A stretch of DNA of 64,000 bases from JAIEOG01 sp964519985 (GCA_964519985.1 CAZFMF010000016.1:11047-75046), one strand, 5' to 3'. Shown: positions 50,988 to 59,653, numbered from the stretch's first letter. Numbers and translations are program-made. Notes: generated by a model from the letters alone, not told the origin.

Positions 50988-51614
50988 TTATCTCGAGTAA
51001 AGCTCGACAACTAAATTTTCTTCAATCGGGAGCGTGACATGGTTGCGCTCGGGCAGGTACTTGACCTTCCCCTTGAAGTCTCCGGGATTGAATTCCAACC
51101 AATCGGGTACGTCGCGCTTCTTGGCGTTTTCCATTGCGCGCATAATCGGAACGGCCTTCTGGCTCTTCGGTCGAACGCTGACCTCTTCTCCGACTTTCAA
51201 AATCGTATTGGGAACGTTCACCGGTTTCCCATTCACCAGGAAGTGAGAATGGATGACCAGCTGACGGGCTTCCTTGCGGCTATCGGCCAGACCCATACGG
51301 TAAACGATCGTATCCAGGCGTGACTCCAGCGTGCGCAAAAGCATCAAGCCCGTGGCGCCCCGCTTGCGGTTCGCAATTCCGAAGTAGCGCCGGAACTGCT
51401 TCTCAAGCAGACCGTAGATACGCTTCAGTTTCTGCTTTTCGCGCAGCTGAAGGCCGTAGTCGGACACCTTCGTGCGGCGCTGGCCATGCTGGCCGGGCGG
51501 ATACGAACGGCGTTCAAACGCACATTTGTCGGTAAAACAACGCTCACCCTTCAAGAAGAGTTTCGTGTTTTCCCGACGACAGAATTTACAGTTCGAAGAA
51601 GTGGTTCTTGCCAC
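50988..51614 (-). CDS. rpsD: 30S ribosomal protein S4 (zinc-binding form)
   Basis: S4 starts small-subunit assembly at the 5' domain of 16S rRNA. 208 residues. The N-terminus has four cysteines in C-X2-C...C-X4-C order (Cys9, Cys12, Cys26, Cys31), the zinc-binding C+ form. Then QLREKQKLKRIYGLLEKQFRRYF and the S4 RNA-binding domain ESRLDTIVYRMGLADSRKEARQLVIHSHF are canonical. Located between rpsK and rpoA. Confidence 0.97.
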   Translation of the reverse strand: MARTTSSNCKFCRRENTKLFLKGERCFTDKCAFERRSYPPGQHGQRRTKVSDYGLQLREKQKLKRIYGLLEKQFRRYFGIANRKRGATGLMLLRTLESRLDTIVYRMGLADSRKEARQLVIHSHFLVNGKPVNVPNTILKVGEEVSVRPKSQKAVPIMRAMENAKKRDVPDWLEFNPGDFKGKVKYLPERNHVTLPIEENLVVELYSR

Positions 51615-51631
51615 GTTTCAATGCTCCCTAA

Positions 51632-52084
51632 TCAAACACGCCGACGCTTCGGCGGACGGCAACCATTGTGTGGAATCGGAGTGATGTCGCGTATCAGATT
51701 GATTCTCAAGCCCGCCACTTGAAGTCCGCGCAAAGCGGTTTCACGGCCGGCACCCGGTCCATTCACAAAAACGGAAAGTGAGCGCACGCCATTATCCACG
51801 GCCATGCGCGCAGCGTCTTCGGCCGCGACTTGGGCGGCGAAGGGCGTGCTCTTACGCGCGCCTTTGAAACCCTTTTTACCCGCCGATGACCAGCAGATCA
51901 CCGCGCCCGTGGGGTCGGTAATGGTGACGATCGTGTTGTTGAACGAGCTCTGGATATAAGCCAGTCCGTTCGGAATTTCACGACGTCCGCGTTTTTTCTT
52001 CGCGGGTTCTTTCGGTGCTACCGCCGCAGCGGCGGCTTCGGTAGGTTTTTCTGCCGTCTCGGGCGCCTGATTTTCTGTGCTCAC
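51632..52084 (-). CDS. rpsK: 30S ribosomal protein S11 with N-terminal extension
   Basis: S11 forms part of the platform that binds mRNA upstream of the start codon. The core from about residue 38 is normal: GLAYIQSSFNNTIVTITDPTG, then SAGKKGFKGARKSTPFAAQ and the end NLIRDITPIPHNGCRPPKRRRV. Before it is a 35-residue Ala/Glu/Pro/Lys-rich stretch (KPTEAAAAAVAPKEPAKKKR), not found in most S11 (~129 residues). 150 residues in all. Confidence 0.96.
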   Translation of the reverse strand: MSTENQAPETAEKPTEAAAAAVAPKEPAKKKRGRREIPNGLAYIQSSFNNTIVTITDPTGAVICWSSAGKKGFKGARKSTPFAAQVAAEDAARMAVDNGVRSLSVFVNGPGAGRETALRGLQVAGLRINLIRDITPIPHNGCRPPKRRRV

Positions 52085-52097
52085 ATTTTCCTCAAAA

Positions 52098-52481
52098 CTA
52101 CTTCATCACTTTAAGCTGTTTGCGAACGGCAACCGTTTTGCGGGGGCCTTTACGGGTGCGGGCGTTCGTATGGGTGCGTTGACCGCGAACGGGCAAGCCT
52201 TTGCGATGGCGGATGCCGCGATAGGTACCCAAATCCATCAAGCGCTTAATGCTCATTCCCACGACGCGACGCAGTTCGCCTTCGACGTCATAGTTCTTGT
52301 CTAGGTAATCGCGGATTTTCACCAAGTCTTCTTCGGTGATGACGTCCGTTTTTACATTGGGATCGACATTCACTGCCTTTAGAACACGACGCGAAAGACT
52401 GCGTCCGACTCCGTAGACATAGGTTAGACCCACTTCAATCCGTTTGTTTCTGGGGAGATCGACCCCTGCGACACGTGCCAC
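52098..52481 (-). CDS. rpsM: 30S ribosomal protein S13
   Basis: S13 sits in the head of the small subunit and contacts 5S rRNA and tRNA in the P site. 127 residues: MARVAGVDLPRNKRIEVGLTYVYGVG, then GTYRGIRHRKGLPVRGQRTHTNARTRKGP (only part shown: RGQRTHTNARTRKG) are diagnostic. GTG start at 52481. It follows rpmJ by 3 nt. Confidence 0.97.
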   Translation of the reverse strand: MARVAGVDLPRNKRIEVGLTYVYGVGRSLSRRVLKAVNVDPNVKTDVITEEDLVKIRDYLDKNYDVEGELRRVVGMSIKRLMDLGTYRGIRHRKGLPVRGQRTHTNARTRKGPRKTVAVRKQLKVMK

Positions 52482-52484
52482 GCG

Positions 52485-52598
52485 TTAACCCTGCCTCTGT
52501 TTGTGCCGAGGGTCTTCGCAAGCGACGCGAACTACGCCGCCCCGCCGTAAGACCCTGCATTTATTGCAGATTTTCTTCACTGATGCTCTGACTTTCAC
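52485..52598 (-). CDS. rpmJ: 50S ribosomal protein L36 (zinc-binding form)
   Basis: A 37-residue protein translated from the GTG at 52598 on the minus strand: MKVRASVKKICNKCRVLRRG, then VVRVACEDPRHKQRQG. The C-X2-C...C...H set (Cys11, Cys14, Cys27, His32) binds zinc. It has the expected place between infA and rpsM. The reading is my own translation of this stretch; the gene is short and easily missed. Confidence 0.95.
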   Translation of the reverse strand: MKVRASVKKICNKCRVLRRGGVVRVACEDPRHKQRQG

Positions 52599-52677
52599 GA
52601 CGTTTTTAGCCCCTGAAATTGAACGAAGGTCATATTTAGGCGACTCGACATTAAATTGTCAATTCCGTTCATCAAAT

Positions 52678-52896
52678 TCACTTCGCTCGGTACGTAATCC
52701 TGCCCCGCGTCAAATCGTAAGGCGAAAGCTCGACCGTCACTTTGTCCCCGGCCAGGATCCGAATGTAGTGCATCCGCATCTTGCCGGAGATATGAGCGAG
52801 GACAACCTTACCGTTGGCGATTTCGACCCGAAACATGGCGTTGGGGAGCAGCTCCCGCACTACCCCCTCGACCTGAATCATCTCTTCTTTAGGCAT
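52678..52896 (-). CDS. infA: Translation initiation factor IF-1
   Basis: IF-1 occupies the A site during initiation. 72 residues with the OB fold: VEGVVRELLPNAMFRVEIANG, VVLAHISGKMRMHYIRILAGD, and the end LSPYDLTRGRITYRAK. The ATG at 52896 is chosen because the family starts MPKEEMIQVEG; this overlaps the end of map by 8 nt. A 79-nt gap with no recognised content separates it from rpmJ. Confidence 0.97.
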   Translation of the reverse strand: MPKEEMIQVEGVVRELLPNAMFRVEIANGKVVLAHISGKMRMHYIRILAGDKVTVELSPYDLTRGRITYRAK

Positions 52897-53692
52897 GCGT
52901 CCCTTCCACTCGCAAGGACCCCAAAATGGAGTCAAATCGGGCGGGATCCCATTCGGTCAATACCTCCGCGGGCCCATCCGTAATGGCTAAGGTGTGTTCG
53001 AAGTGGGCCGAAAGTTTCCCGTCTTCCGTCACCGCGGTCCATTGGTCGTCCAAAACTTTTACGCGCGAACCCCCTTCGTTGATCATCGGTTCGATGGCGA
53101 TCGTCATCCCGCGTTTGAGCTTCATCGTGGAAGCTCCCGCGGCGTAGTTGGGAATTTGCGGATCTTCGTGCAGGCGCGTGCCAATGCCATGGCCGACGAA
53201 TTCGCGCACAATCCCGTACCCGAAAGGTTTCACGGTTTCTTCCACCGCGCGGGCGATATCCTTGATCGTATTGCCTTCACGGGAAGCGTCGATCGCGGCG
53301 TAAAGCGCATCGCGCGTGGCGCGCATGAGCTGAGCGCTGCGCGGAGAAATCGCTCCCACCGGAACGGTGACCGCGCTGTCGCCGTAGAATCCGTTGAAAA
53401 CCAAACCGTAGTCGCAGCCGACGATATCGCCTTCTTTCAAAACGCGGTTCGTCGGAATGCCGTGGACGACTTGCTCATTTACCGATGTGCATAGGGTATG
53501 GCGGTAACCGTGGTACCCCTTGAACGCAGGCTTCGCGCCGCGCTGCAAAGTCAACTCCTCGGCCGCCGAATCCAACTCCAAAAGCGTGATTCCCGGCCGA
53601 ACCATCGCCGCCACTTCGCGTAGGACTTCCGAAACGAGTTTCCCCGCTTGCCGCATCAGGTCCAGTTCTCTTTTTGATTTCACGGAAACCAT
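52889..53692 (-). CDS. map: Type I methionine aminopeptidase
   Basis: Removes the initiator Met from nascent proteins. 267 residues. Metal ligands are in VGCDYGLVFNGFYGDSAVTVP (the two Asp), the His in EFVGHGIGTRLHEDPQIPNY, and the Glu residues in MTIAIEPMINEGG and HFEHTLAIT. It starts 2 nt after adk and overlaps infA by 8 nt. Length and motifs are standard. Confidence 0.97.
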   Translation of the reverse strand: MVSVKSKRELDLMRQAGKLVSEVLREVAAMVRPGITLLELDSAAEELTLQRGAKPAFKGYHGYRHTLCTSVNEQVVHGIPTNRVLKEGDIVGCDYGLVFNGFYGDSAVTVPVGAISPRSAQLMRATRDALYAAIDASREGNTIKDIARAVEETVKPFGYGIVREFVGHGIGTRLHEDPQIPNYAAGASTMKLKRGMTIAIEPMINEGGSRVKVLDDQWTAVTEDGKLSAHFEHTLAITDGPAEVLTEWDPARFDSILGSLRVEGTHA

Positions 53693-53694
53693 GG

Positions 53695-54330
53695 CTAGCT
53701 CAGAATCTTCACGAGTTCGGTCTGGAGTTTATCCACCGGAGTGTTGGCGTTGAGTTCTTTGAGCTTTTTCGCGCTTTTGAAGTAGTCGAGAAGCGGTTGG
53801 TTTTGTGCGGCAAACACTTCGAGGCGGCGAGCGACGACATTTTCCGAGTCATCCGGACGTTGCACAATCGTTGCGCCGCACGCATCGCAAATCCCCGGTT
53901 TCTTGGGGGGCATGTGTTTCACGTGGTAGGGCTGCCCGCACTTCGAGCAAACGCGTCTTCCGGTCAACCGCTCCAAGAGCAAATCGTTCGGCACTTGAAA
54001 ATAAATCGCCCGATTGGGCCGCGTCGCATCGTTCTTGTCCAGCGCTTCCGCCTGAGCGACCGTCCGGGGAAATCCATCCAGGACAATTTTGGACTGCGCC
54101 GGAAGCCGACCCAAGGCTTTTTCGATGAGCTCAATCATCACCCCATCGGGAACCAGTTCGCCGGCGTCGATGAATTTCTTGGCCTTCATTCCGACGTCAA
54201 AACCCTGTTGAATGGCGGCGCGCAGCATATCTCCGGTGGAAAGATGAATGGAACCGAGGTCCTTGGCGAGAATCTTGGCCTGTGTTCCTTTACCGGAACC
54301 GGGAGCGCCCAGGAATACGGTGATATCCAC
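53695..54330 (-). CDS. adk: Adenylate kinase (zinc-type LID)
   Basis: Balances ATP, ADP and AMP. 211 residues. P-loop LGAPGSGKGTQA at residues 7-18, then STGDMLR, and the FPRTVAQAEAL AMP-site. The LID holds four cysteines (VCSKCGQPYH ... GICDACGATIV), the structural zinc site of the long-type enzyme. The GTG start follows the secY stop by 6 nt. Confidence 0.97.
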   Translation of the reverse strand: MDITVFLGAPGSGKGTQAKILAKDLGSIHLSTGDMLRAAIQQGFDVGMKAKKFIDAGELVPDGVMIELIEKALGRLPAQSKIVLDGFPRTVAQAEALDKNDATRPNRAIYFQVPNDLLLERLTGRRVCSKCGQPYHVKHMPPKKPGICDACGATIVQRPDDSENVVARRLEVFAAQNQPLLDYFKSAKKLKELNANTPVDKLQTELVKILS

Positions 54331-54336
54331 GGTGCG

Positions 54337-55632
54337 CTAACCCCGACGGCCCCGAAGCTTCGCGTTTTTCATGAAGCCTTCGTAATCCCGCGTGAGCAAG
54401 AAGGTCTGGATCTGCGAAACGGTATCGAGGGCCACGCCGACGAGAATCAGCAGGGTCGTGCCGCCGAAGAAGAACGAAACCTTGAATCGCGTCATCAAGA
54501 AGTCGGGCAGCAAGCAAACCAAAGAGATGTACAAGGCGCCGCCCACCGTAATGCGGGAAAGTACGCGGTCGATGTAGTCGGCCGTGTTTTTTCCCGGACG
54601 GATCCCCGGAATATAGCCACCATACTTCTTCAGGTTCTCGGCCACATCCTCCGGATTGAAGACTACGGCCGTGTAGAAGAAGCAGAAGAACACGATCAAG
54701 CTAACGTAGAGCACGTAGTAGAGCGTTCCTCCGCGCTGGATCATGTCGCGAATCGAGTCCGAAATCGGGTTCGAAGGCAAAAAGGCAATCACCGTCAAAG
54801 GCGCCATCAGCAAGGATGACGCGAAGATGGGCGGGATCACACCACTGGTATTGATCTTCAAGGGCAAGTGGGCCGACTGACCACCATACAGGCGGCGACC
54901 GACCTGGCGTTTGGCGTACTGGATCGGCAAGCGGCGCTGGCCTTGCTCAAGGAAAATGATGACACCCACGATCACGACCATGAACGCGATCAAGACCACC
55001 AAGAGCAACGGAGAAAGCTGGCCGTCTTTCACCATCTGGAAAGTTTGTTGGGCTCCGAGCGGGATTCCCGCCGCGATTCCCGCGAAGATGATGAGAGAAA
55101 TGCCGTTGCCAATCCCGCGGTCGGTGATCTGTTCTCCGAGCCACATGATAAACGCGGTTCCGGCGGCCAATGTCACCATCGCCACGAACTTAAAGTGCAC
55201 GCCCGGCATGACGAAGCCGGCATCGGCACTCATCAAAGCGGAGGCGATCGAAAAGCCTTGGAACATGGCCAGTACGACCGTTGCGTAACGAGTATACTGG
55301 TTGATCTTCCGACGGCCCATCTCGCCCTCCTTCGAGAGCTGATTCAAATGGGGCCAAACGGAAGTCAGTAGCTGGAAAATAATGGAAGCGCTGATATAGG
55401 GCATGATCCCCAGCGCAAAGATCGACGCGTTCTCCAACGCCTGCCCCGAGAACATATTCAGCATTCCGAACAGAGTGTTCTGGTTCGACTGAAAGAACTT
55501 GGAAAGGGATTCCGTGTTGATACCGGGAACGGGAATATGGCACCCGATCCGATAAACCCCCAACATTCCGATTGTGAAAAGGATCCGGCGCCGAAGCTCC
55601 GGAATCTTAGTGAGACCCTCAACCGCCGCCAA
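54337..55632 (-). CDS. secY: Protein translocase subunit SecY
   Basis: The channel of the Sec translocon, ten membrane helices. About 431 residues from the TTG at 55632. That start is chosen because GAGGAG lies 8 nt upstream and it gives the normal short N-terminus before IPELRRRILFTIGMLG; a longer GTG start at 55686 overlaps rplO by 68 nt and would add 18 unlikely residues. Plug and helix motifs IPVPGI and KEGEMGRRKINQYTRYATVVL are present, and the end has QTFLLTRDYEGFMK. It lies between rplO and adk in the spc operon. Confidence 0.96.
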   Translation of the reverse strand: MAAVEGLTKIPELRRRILFTIGMLGVYRIGCHIPVPGINTESLSKFFQSNQNTLFGMLNMFSGQALENASIFALGIMPYISASIIFQLLTSVWPHLNQLSKEGEMGRRKINQYTRYATVVLAMFQGFSIASALMSADAGFVMPGVHFKFVAMVTLAAGTAFIMWLGEQITDRGIGNGISLIIFAGIAAGIPLGAQQTFQMVKDGQLSPLLLVVLIAFMVVIVGVIIFLEQGQRRLPIQYAKRQVGRRLYGGQSAHLPLKINTSGVIPPIFASSLLMAPLTVIAFLPSNPISDSIRDMIQRGGTLYYVLYVSLIVFFCFFYTAVVFNPEDVAENLKKYGGYIPGIRPGKNTADYIDRVLSRITVGGALYISLVCLLPDFLMTRFKVSFFFGGTTLLILVGVALDTVSQIQTFLLTRDYEGFMKNAKLRGRRG

Positions 55633-56125
55633 CGTTGCTCTCCTCTGCCGACTCGCCTGGTAGTTTGATTTCCTCGACCTGGCCACCGGCCTGATTGATC
55701 TTTTGCGTCGCCGACTTAGAGAATTTATGCGCTTTAACGATTAACTTCTTAGTGAGACTGCCTTCGCCGAGGACCTTGATCAGCGCATCCGCCGATTTGA
55801 TAAGTCCCGCCGCCAGCAACGTTTCCGCGTTCACCGTGTCGCCGCTCTTGAAATGATTTTCCAAGGTGAAAACATTTACGACGCTGTAGTGGCGTCGGAA
55901 GGGCGCCGTGAAACCGAACTTCGGTAAACGGCGATACAGGGGCATCTGCCCCCCTTCGAAACCACGTGGCCGCCCTTTTCCGGTACGAGCGGTCTGCCCC
56001 TTGCCGCCGCGACCGGCGGTTTTTCCCAAGCCGGATCCGGTGCCACGGCCGCGACGGATACGTTCCTTGCGGGAACCTTCCGCGGCCTGCAAATTGTCGA
56101 GCCCTAATGCCTGTTCTTGCGGCAT
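55619..56125 (-). CDS. rplO: 50S ribosomal protein L15
   Basis: L15 stabilises the large-subunit centre. 168 residues, slightly longer than the usual ~145: the typical glycine-rich core (RRGRGTGSGLGKTAGRGGKGQTAR) and GFEGGQMPLYRRLPKFGF follow a short Gln/Glu-rich start; the C-terminus is acidic and longer than usual (ESAEESNVGGG). The end overlaps the start of secY by 14 nt. Confidence 0.97.
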   Translation of the reverse strand: MPQEQALGLDNLQAAEGSRKERIRRGRGTGSGLGKTAGRGGKGQTARTGKGRPRGFEGGQMPLYRRLPKFGFTAPFRRHYSVVNVFTLENHFKSGDTVNAETLLAAGLIKSADALIKVLGEGSLTKKLIVKAHKFSKSATQKINQAGGQVEEIKLPGESAEESNVGGG

Positions 56126-56129
56126 CCGC

Positions 56130-56318
56130 TTACCCCTCTACTTCTTTAAGGCTAACGAGGTGAGGCACACGAGCGACCATTCCACGAATGGCGGCGGTGT
56201 CTCCCACGATTTTTTTCTGACGAATCTTACGCATTCCCAAAGTGCGAACAATCACACGCATCCACTGGGGAGTGCAGATCGGGCTGCGAACCAGTTCGAG
56301 TTCAATTTTCTTTGCCAT
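56130..56318 (-). CDS. rpmD: 50S ribosomal protein L30
   Basis: 62 residues. MAKKIELELVRSPICTPQWMR, then VRTLGMRKIRQKKIVGDT and MVARVPHLVSLKEV show the small L30 fold. ATG at 56318; two more residues are possible upstream. Located between rpsE and rplO as usual. Confidence 0.96.
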   Translation of the reverse strand: MAKKIELELVRSPICTPQWMRVIVRTLGMRKIRQKKIVGDTAAIRGMVARVPHLVSLKEVEG

Positions 56319-56336
56319 TGCCAATACCCTAGAAAA

Positions 56337-56840
56337 CTAGACGGCCTGACCTTCAGAGGCTCGCGCGCGCCGGATGTCTTCCGGGCTGCGGAGCGACTTC
56401 AAGCCGTCCAAAGTCGCCCGCACCAAATTGTGCGGGTTCGTTGTTCCAAAAGCTTTCGTGAGCGCGTTCCGCACCCCGGCCATTTCCAAGACCGAGCGGC
56501 ACGCGCCCCCCGCGATGACACCGGTACCTTCCGAAGCGGGACGCAACAAAACGCTGGCCGCTCCGAATTTTCCGATGATCTCGTGCGGGAAAGTTCCCTG
56601 GTACAGCGGGATCAAAAGCATGTTCTTGCGGGCCGCGTCTCCCGCCTTGCGGATGGCTTCGGGCACTTCGCGAGCTTTACCCAGACCAATTCCGACATGA
56701 CCATTGGCATCGCCGACGACCACAATCACGCTGAAGCTAAACCGGCGTCCACCCTTTACGACCTTGGCGACGCGGTTGATGTAAACGATGCGCTCCGAAA
56801 GATCTAAATCGTTCGGATTAATTTTTTGAAACTTCGCCAT
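56337..56840 (-). CDS. rpsE: 30S ribosomal protein S5
   Basis: S5 is at the mRNA entry site and affects decoding fidelity. 167 residues. RIVYINRVAKVVKGGRRFSFSV, then VVGDANGHVGIGLGKAREVPEAIRKAGDAAR and PASEGTGVIAGGACRSVLEMAG are diagnostic. It starts at the last base of rplR (1-nt overlap). Confidence 0.97.
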   Translation of the reverse strand: MAKFQKINPNDLDLSERIVYINRVAKVVKGGRRFSFSVIVVVGDANGHVGIGLGKAREVPEAIRKAGDAARKNMLLIPLYQGTFPHEIIGKFGAASVLLRPASEGTGVIAGGACRSVLEMAGVRNALTKAFGTTNPHNLVRATLDGLKSLRSPEDIRRARASEGQAV

Positions 56841-57223
56841 TAGAACTTAAGCCCTGCCTCTCTTGCGCCATCCGCGATTGCTTTAATGCGGCCGTGGTAA
56901 TCAAATCCATTTCGATCGAAAAGAATGCGTTCCACCTTCGCGTCCATCGCCCGCTTGCCGATCAGCGATCCGAGCGATTTAGCCGCCGCGAGATTGTGCC
57001 GGGATTTGAGGCCCTTGAAGCTTTCTTCATTCGTATTCGCTTGAGCCAAGGTATGCGCCTTTCCATCATCGATGAGTTGCGCATACAGATACTTATTGCT
57101 GCGGAACACCACCAAACGGGCAATTTTACCCTGGTGGCGCTGGATTTTCTTGCGAATCCGCACTTTGCGTTTGAGCCGCGTCGCCAGGCGAGGGCTCGTG
57201 GAATTGCGTAATACTTTAGACAT
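56840..57223 (-). CDS. rplR: 50S ribosomal protein L18
   Basis: L18 binds 5S rRNA. 127 residues. VFRSNKYLYAQLIDDGKAHTLAQA and IGKRAMDAKVERILFDRNGFDYHGRIKAIADGAREAGL are canonical; the N-terminus is basic (RLATRLKRKVRIRKKIQRHQG). Between rplF and rpsE. Confidence 0.97.
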   Translation of the reverse strand: MSKVLRNSTSPRLATRLKRKVRIRKKIQRHQGKIARLVVFRSNKYLYAQLIDDGKAHTLAQANTNEESFKGLKSRHNLAAAKSLGSLIGKRAMDAKVERILFDRNGFDYHGRIKAIADGAREAGLKF

Positions 57224-57232
57224 CGATCCCTC

Positions 57233-57772
57233 TTACTTCCCGGCCGTCTTACCCTGCTTCAGGGTGATTTTTTCGCCGACATACCGGATGCCTTTACCCT
57301 TGTAAGGTTCGGGCGGACGCACTTTGCGCAAGCGAGCCGCCGTCACTCCGAGCAAGTCTTTGTCGGCACCCTTTAACGTAATCTTTGTGTTCGCTTCCAC
57401 CGCGGCCGTGATACCGGGCGGCAAATCAAACTCCACCGGATGGGAAAAACCCAGCTGCATGTTCAGCTTGCTACCCGCTGCTTGAGCTCGGTAACCCACC
57501 CCCTGCAGTTCGAGCTGCTTGGTGTAGCCTTCCGAAACGCCTTTCACCATATTGGCGATGAGCGTGCGGTTCAAACCGTGAAGCGCACGGGTTTCCGCGG
57601 ACTCCTTCAAATTCTTTACCTGGACCTCGTCGCCCTTGATTTCAACGGAAATCGCCTCGGGCAGGGTGCGCTTCAAAGAGCCCCCTTTGCCGCTCACTTC
57701 CAAGACGGGTTTCTGGAAGGCGACTTTCACGCCCGCCGCGACCTTAATCGGTTTTTTTCCAATCCGTGACAT
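57233..57772 (-). CDS. rplF: 50S ribosomal protein L6
   Basis: 179 residues. MSRIGKKPIKVAAGVKV, a middle TRALHGLNRTLIANMVKGVSEGYTK and the end KVRPPEPYKGKGIRYVGEKI are typical of L6, located at the factor-binding region of the large subunit. Between rpsH and rplR. Confidence 0.97.
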   Translation of the reverse strand: MSRIGKKPIKVAAGVKVAFQKPVLEVSGKGGSLKRTLPEAISVEIKGDEVQVKNLKESAETRALHGLNRTLIANMVKGVSEGYTKQLELQGVGYRAQAAGSKLNMQLGFSHPVEFDLPPGITAAVEANTKITLKGADKDLLGVTAARLRKVRPPEPYKGKGIRYVGEKITLKQGKTAGK

Positions 57773-57782
57773 TCCGTGCCCC

Positions 57783-58178
57783 TTACCAAATCGAACAGAG
57801 GATTTCGCCGCCGACTTTCGTCTCGCGCGCGATATCGTCGTTCACTACACCTTTGGAAGTCGAGACGACTGCCATTCCAAGTCCGCCCAAAACCTTCGGG
57901 ATGCGATCGTACGAAGCGTAAACGCGACGGCTCGGCTTGCTCACGCGGCGAATTCCGCGAATGACCGGTTCGCCCTTGCTCACATACTTCAAGTAAATGC
58001 GAAGCACTCCGCGCTGGTCCTGGCGGTACAGCTTGTAATTCTTGATGTAGCCGCCCTTTTTCCACAAGTCGACAATGGCGACTTTCAACTGGCTGGCCGG
58101 AACATCCACTTTCGGCTGTTTCGCATGGACCCCGTTACGAACGCGGGTCAACAAATCTGAAATCGGATCGCTCATCAT
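57783..58178 (-). CDS. rpsH: 30S ribosomal protein S8
   Basis: 131 residues. SDPISDLLTRVRNG at the N-terminus and the end LGGLGMAVVSTSKGVVNDDIARETKVGGEILCSIW are characteristic (both quoted in part). S8 binds the central domain of 16S rRNA and regulates spc operon translation in enterobacteria. Between rpsN and rplF. Confidence 0.97.
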   Translation of the reverse strand: MMSDPISDLLTRVRNGVHAKQPKVDVPASQLKVAIVDLWKKGGYIKNYKLYRQDQRGVLRIYLKYVSKGEPVIRGIRRVSKPSRRVYASYDRIPKVLGGLGMAVVSTSKGVVNDDIARETKVGGEILCSIW

Positions 58179-58184
58179 AATTTC

Positions 58185-58370
58185 TTACCAACTCGCCTTA
58201 ATCACACCGGGCAAAAACCCCTGAAGCGCCAACTGCCGGAAGCACAAACGGCACAATGCAAACTTACGCAAGAAAGCCCGCGACCGGCCGCAACGCGGGC
58301 AACGGTTGTATTTGCGGACCTTGAATTTCGGTTTCCGCGCCGCTTTTACCATCAGGGACGTTTTAGCCAT
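58185..58370 (-). CDS. rpsN: 30S ribosomal protein S14, zinc-binding short form
   Basis: 61 residues with RCPRCGRSRAFLRKFALCRLCFR: the two CXXC pairs bind zinc. This short C+ form replaces the ~100-residue zinc-free form. Between rplE and rpsH as usual. Confidence 0.97.
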   Translation of the reverse strand: MAKTSLMVKAARKPKFKVRKYNRCPRCGRSRAFLRKFALCRLCFRQLALQGFLPGVIKASW

Positions 58371-58382
58371 GTGCAGTCATCC

Positions 58383-58946
58383 TTAGTTCTCTTTCTTTTC
58401 TGGTTTGCGGAACGGAATCCCCAGCTTTTCTAAAAGCAGGGTCCCTTCCGCATTATTCTTGGCCGTGGTCACGAAAACCACGTTCATGCCCCGGGCCTTA
58501 TCAATCTTGTCGTAGTTGATTTCCGGGAAAATGATTTGTTCCTTGATGCCGGTGGTGTAGTTCCCCGCCCCGTCGAAGCCGTTCGGAGACAACCCACGGA
58601 AGTCACGCACACGCGGCAGGGCCACGTTGGTGAAGCGATCCAGGAATTCGTACATCTTTGCCCCGCGCAAAGTGACCACCGCACCGAGCGGCATGCCGGC
58701 GCGCAGTTTGAACGCGGCAATCGCTTTTTTCGAGCGAGTCATCTTCGGCTTTTGGCCGGTGATGGCAGAAAGTTCCGCCATAGCGGTTTCCATCACCTTA
58801 ATGTCAGTGGTGGCTTCCTTCAGGCACATGCTCACGACAATCTTTTGCAGCTTCGGGGCCTGCATTGGATTCGTGTAGTTCAATTCCTTCAAGAGCTCCG
58901 GAACGAGCTTCTTATTGTAGTGTTCGAATAAACGCGCTTTGACCAT
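58383..58946 (-). CDS. rplE: 50S ribosomal protein L5
   Basis: 187 residues. L5 binds 5S rRNA and the P-site tRNA. NPMQAPKLQKIVVSMCLKEA, TRSKKAIAAFKLRAGMPLGAVVTLRG and FPEINYDKIDKARGMNVVFVTTA are diagnostic. Between rplX and rpsN. Confidence 0.97.
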   Translation of the reverse strand: MVKARLFEHYNKKLVPELLKELNYTNPMQAPKLQKIVVSMCLKEATTDIKVMETAMAELSAITGQKPKMTRSKKAIAAFKLRAGMPLGAVVTLRGAKMYEFLDRFTNVALPRVRDFRGLSPNGFDGAGNYTTGIKEQIIFPEINYDKIDKARGMNVVFVTTAKNNAEGTLLLEKLGIPFRKPEKKEN

Positions 58947-58948
58947 AA

Positions 58949-59275
58949 CTACTTATCCAGCTGAAGGTTGTTTTTCCGGTTGAAGCGGACCTTCTTGCCG
59001 CCATCCAGGGTTTTCACCGAGGTGCGAACGCCCTTGCCCAGGGAATCCGAATAGAGAAGGACGTTGGACGCGTGAATCGGCGATTCCATTTCCACAATGC
59101 CGCCCGGCTCTTTACCGGTAGCCTTCTTGTGGCGCTTCACAACATTCACCTTTTCGACCGTCACTTTGCCCGTCTTATTGTTCACGCGCAAAACCTTACC
59201 CGTTTTGCCCTTGTCACGACCGACCAAGACCTTGACGATGTCGTTCTTCTTAACGTGTTTGATCGTTCGCAACAT
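58949..59275 (-). CDS. rplX: 50S ribosomal protein L24
   Basis: 108 residues with KKNDIVKVLVGRDKGKTGKVLRV (KOW motif) and VNVVKRHKKATGKEPGGIVEMESPIHASNVLL. L24 is one of the first proteins to bind 23S rRNA. The ATG overlaps the rplN stop by 1 nt (TGATG). Confidence 0.97.
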   Translation of the reverse strand: MLRTIKHVKKNDIVKVLVGRDKGKTGKVLRVNNKTGKVTVEKVNVVKRHKKATGKEPGGIVEMESPIHASNVLLYSDSLGKGVRTSVKTLDGGKKVRFNRKNNLQLDK

Positions 59276-59652
59276 CAGAGCACCTCCGGCGCGAGCGAAA
59301 TAATCTTCATATAGCCGTCTTTCGAAGGGACGCGCATTTCACGCGCCACCGGTCCGAAGATACGGGTGCCGATCGGCTCCAAGTTGTTGTTCAGGAGCAC
59401 AGCGGCATTGTCGTCAAAGCGAATGTACGTTCCATCCGCGCGACGGATTTCCTTCTTCGTGCGAACGACAACCGCTTTAGCCACGGTTCCCTTTTTCACT
59501 TTAGAAGTCGGCAAGGCATCCTTGATCGCGACGACGATGACATCACCGACACTCGCGTACCGACGGTGACTGCCGCCCAGGACCTTAAAGCACATGACCG
59601 TGCGGGCACCTGAGTTATCCGCGACGTTCAAATAGGATTCGTTCTGAATCAT
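59275..59652 (-). CDS. rplN: 50S ribosomal protein L14
   Basis: 125 residues. MIQNESYLNVADNSGARTVMCFKVLGGSHRRYASVGDVI (in part) and RFDDNAAVLLNNNLEPIGTRIFGPVAREMR are the conserved parts. L14 lies at the subunit interface. Between rpsQ and rplX. Confidence 0.98.
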   Translation of the reverse strand: MIQNESYLNVADNSGARTVMCFKVLGGSHRRYASVGDVIVVAIKDALPTSKVKKGTVAKAVVVRTKKEIRRADGTYIRFDDNAAVLLNNNLEPIGTRIFGPVAREMRVPSKDGYMKIISLAPEVL

Positions 59653-59653
59653 C

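Noticed and set aside
55633..55686. Longer N-terminus of secY from the GTG at 55686
   Set aside because: It lies inside rplO, has no ribosome site, and adds residues absent from the family; the TTG at 55632 with GAGGAG fits better.
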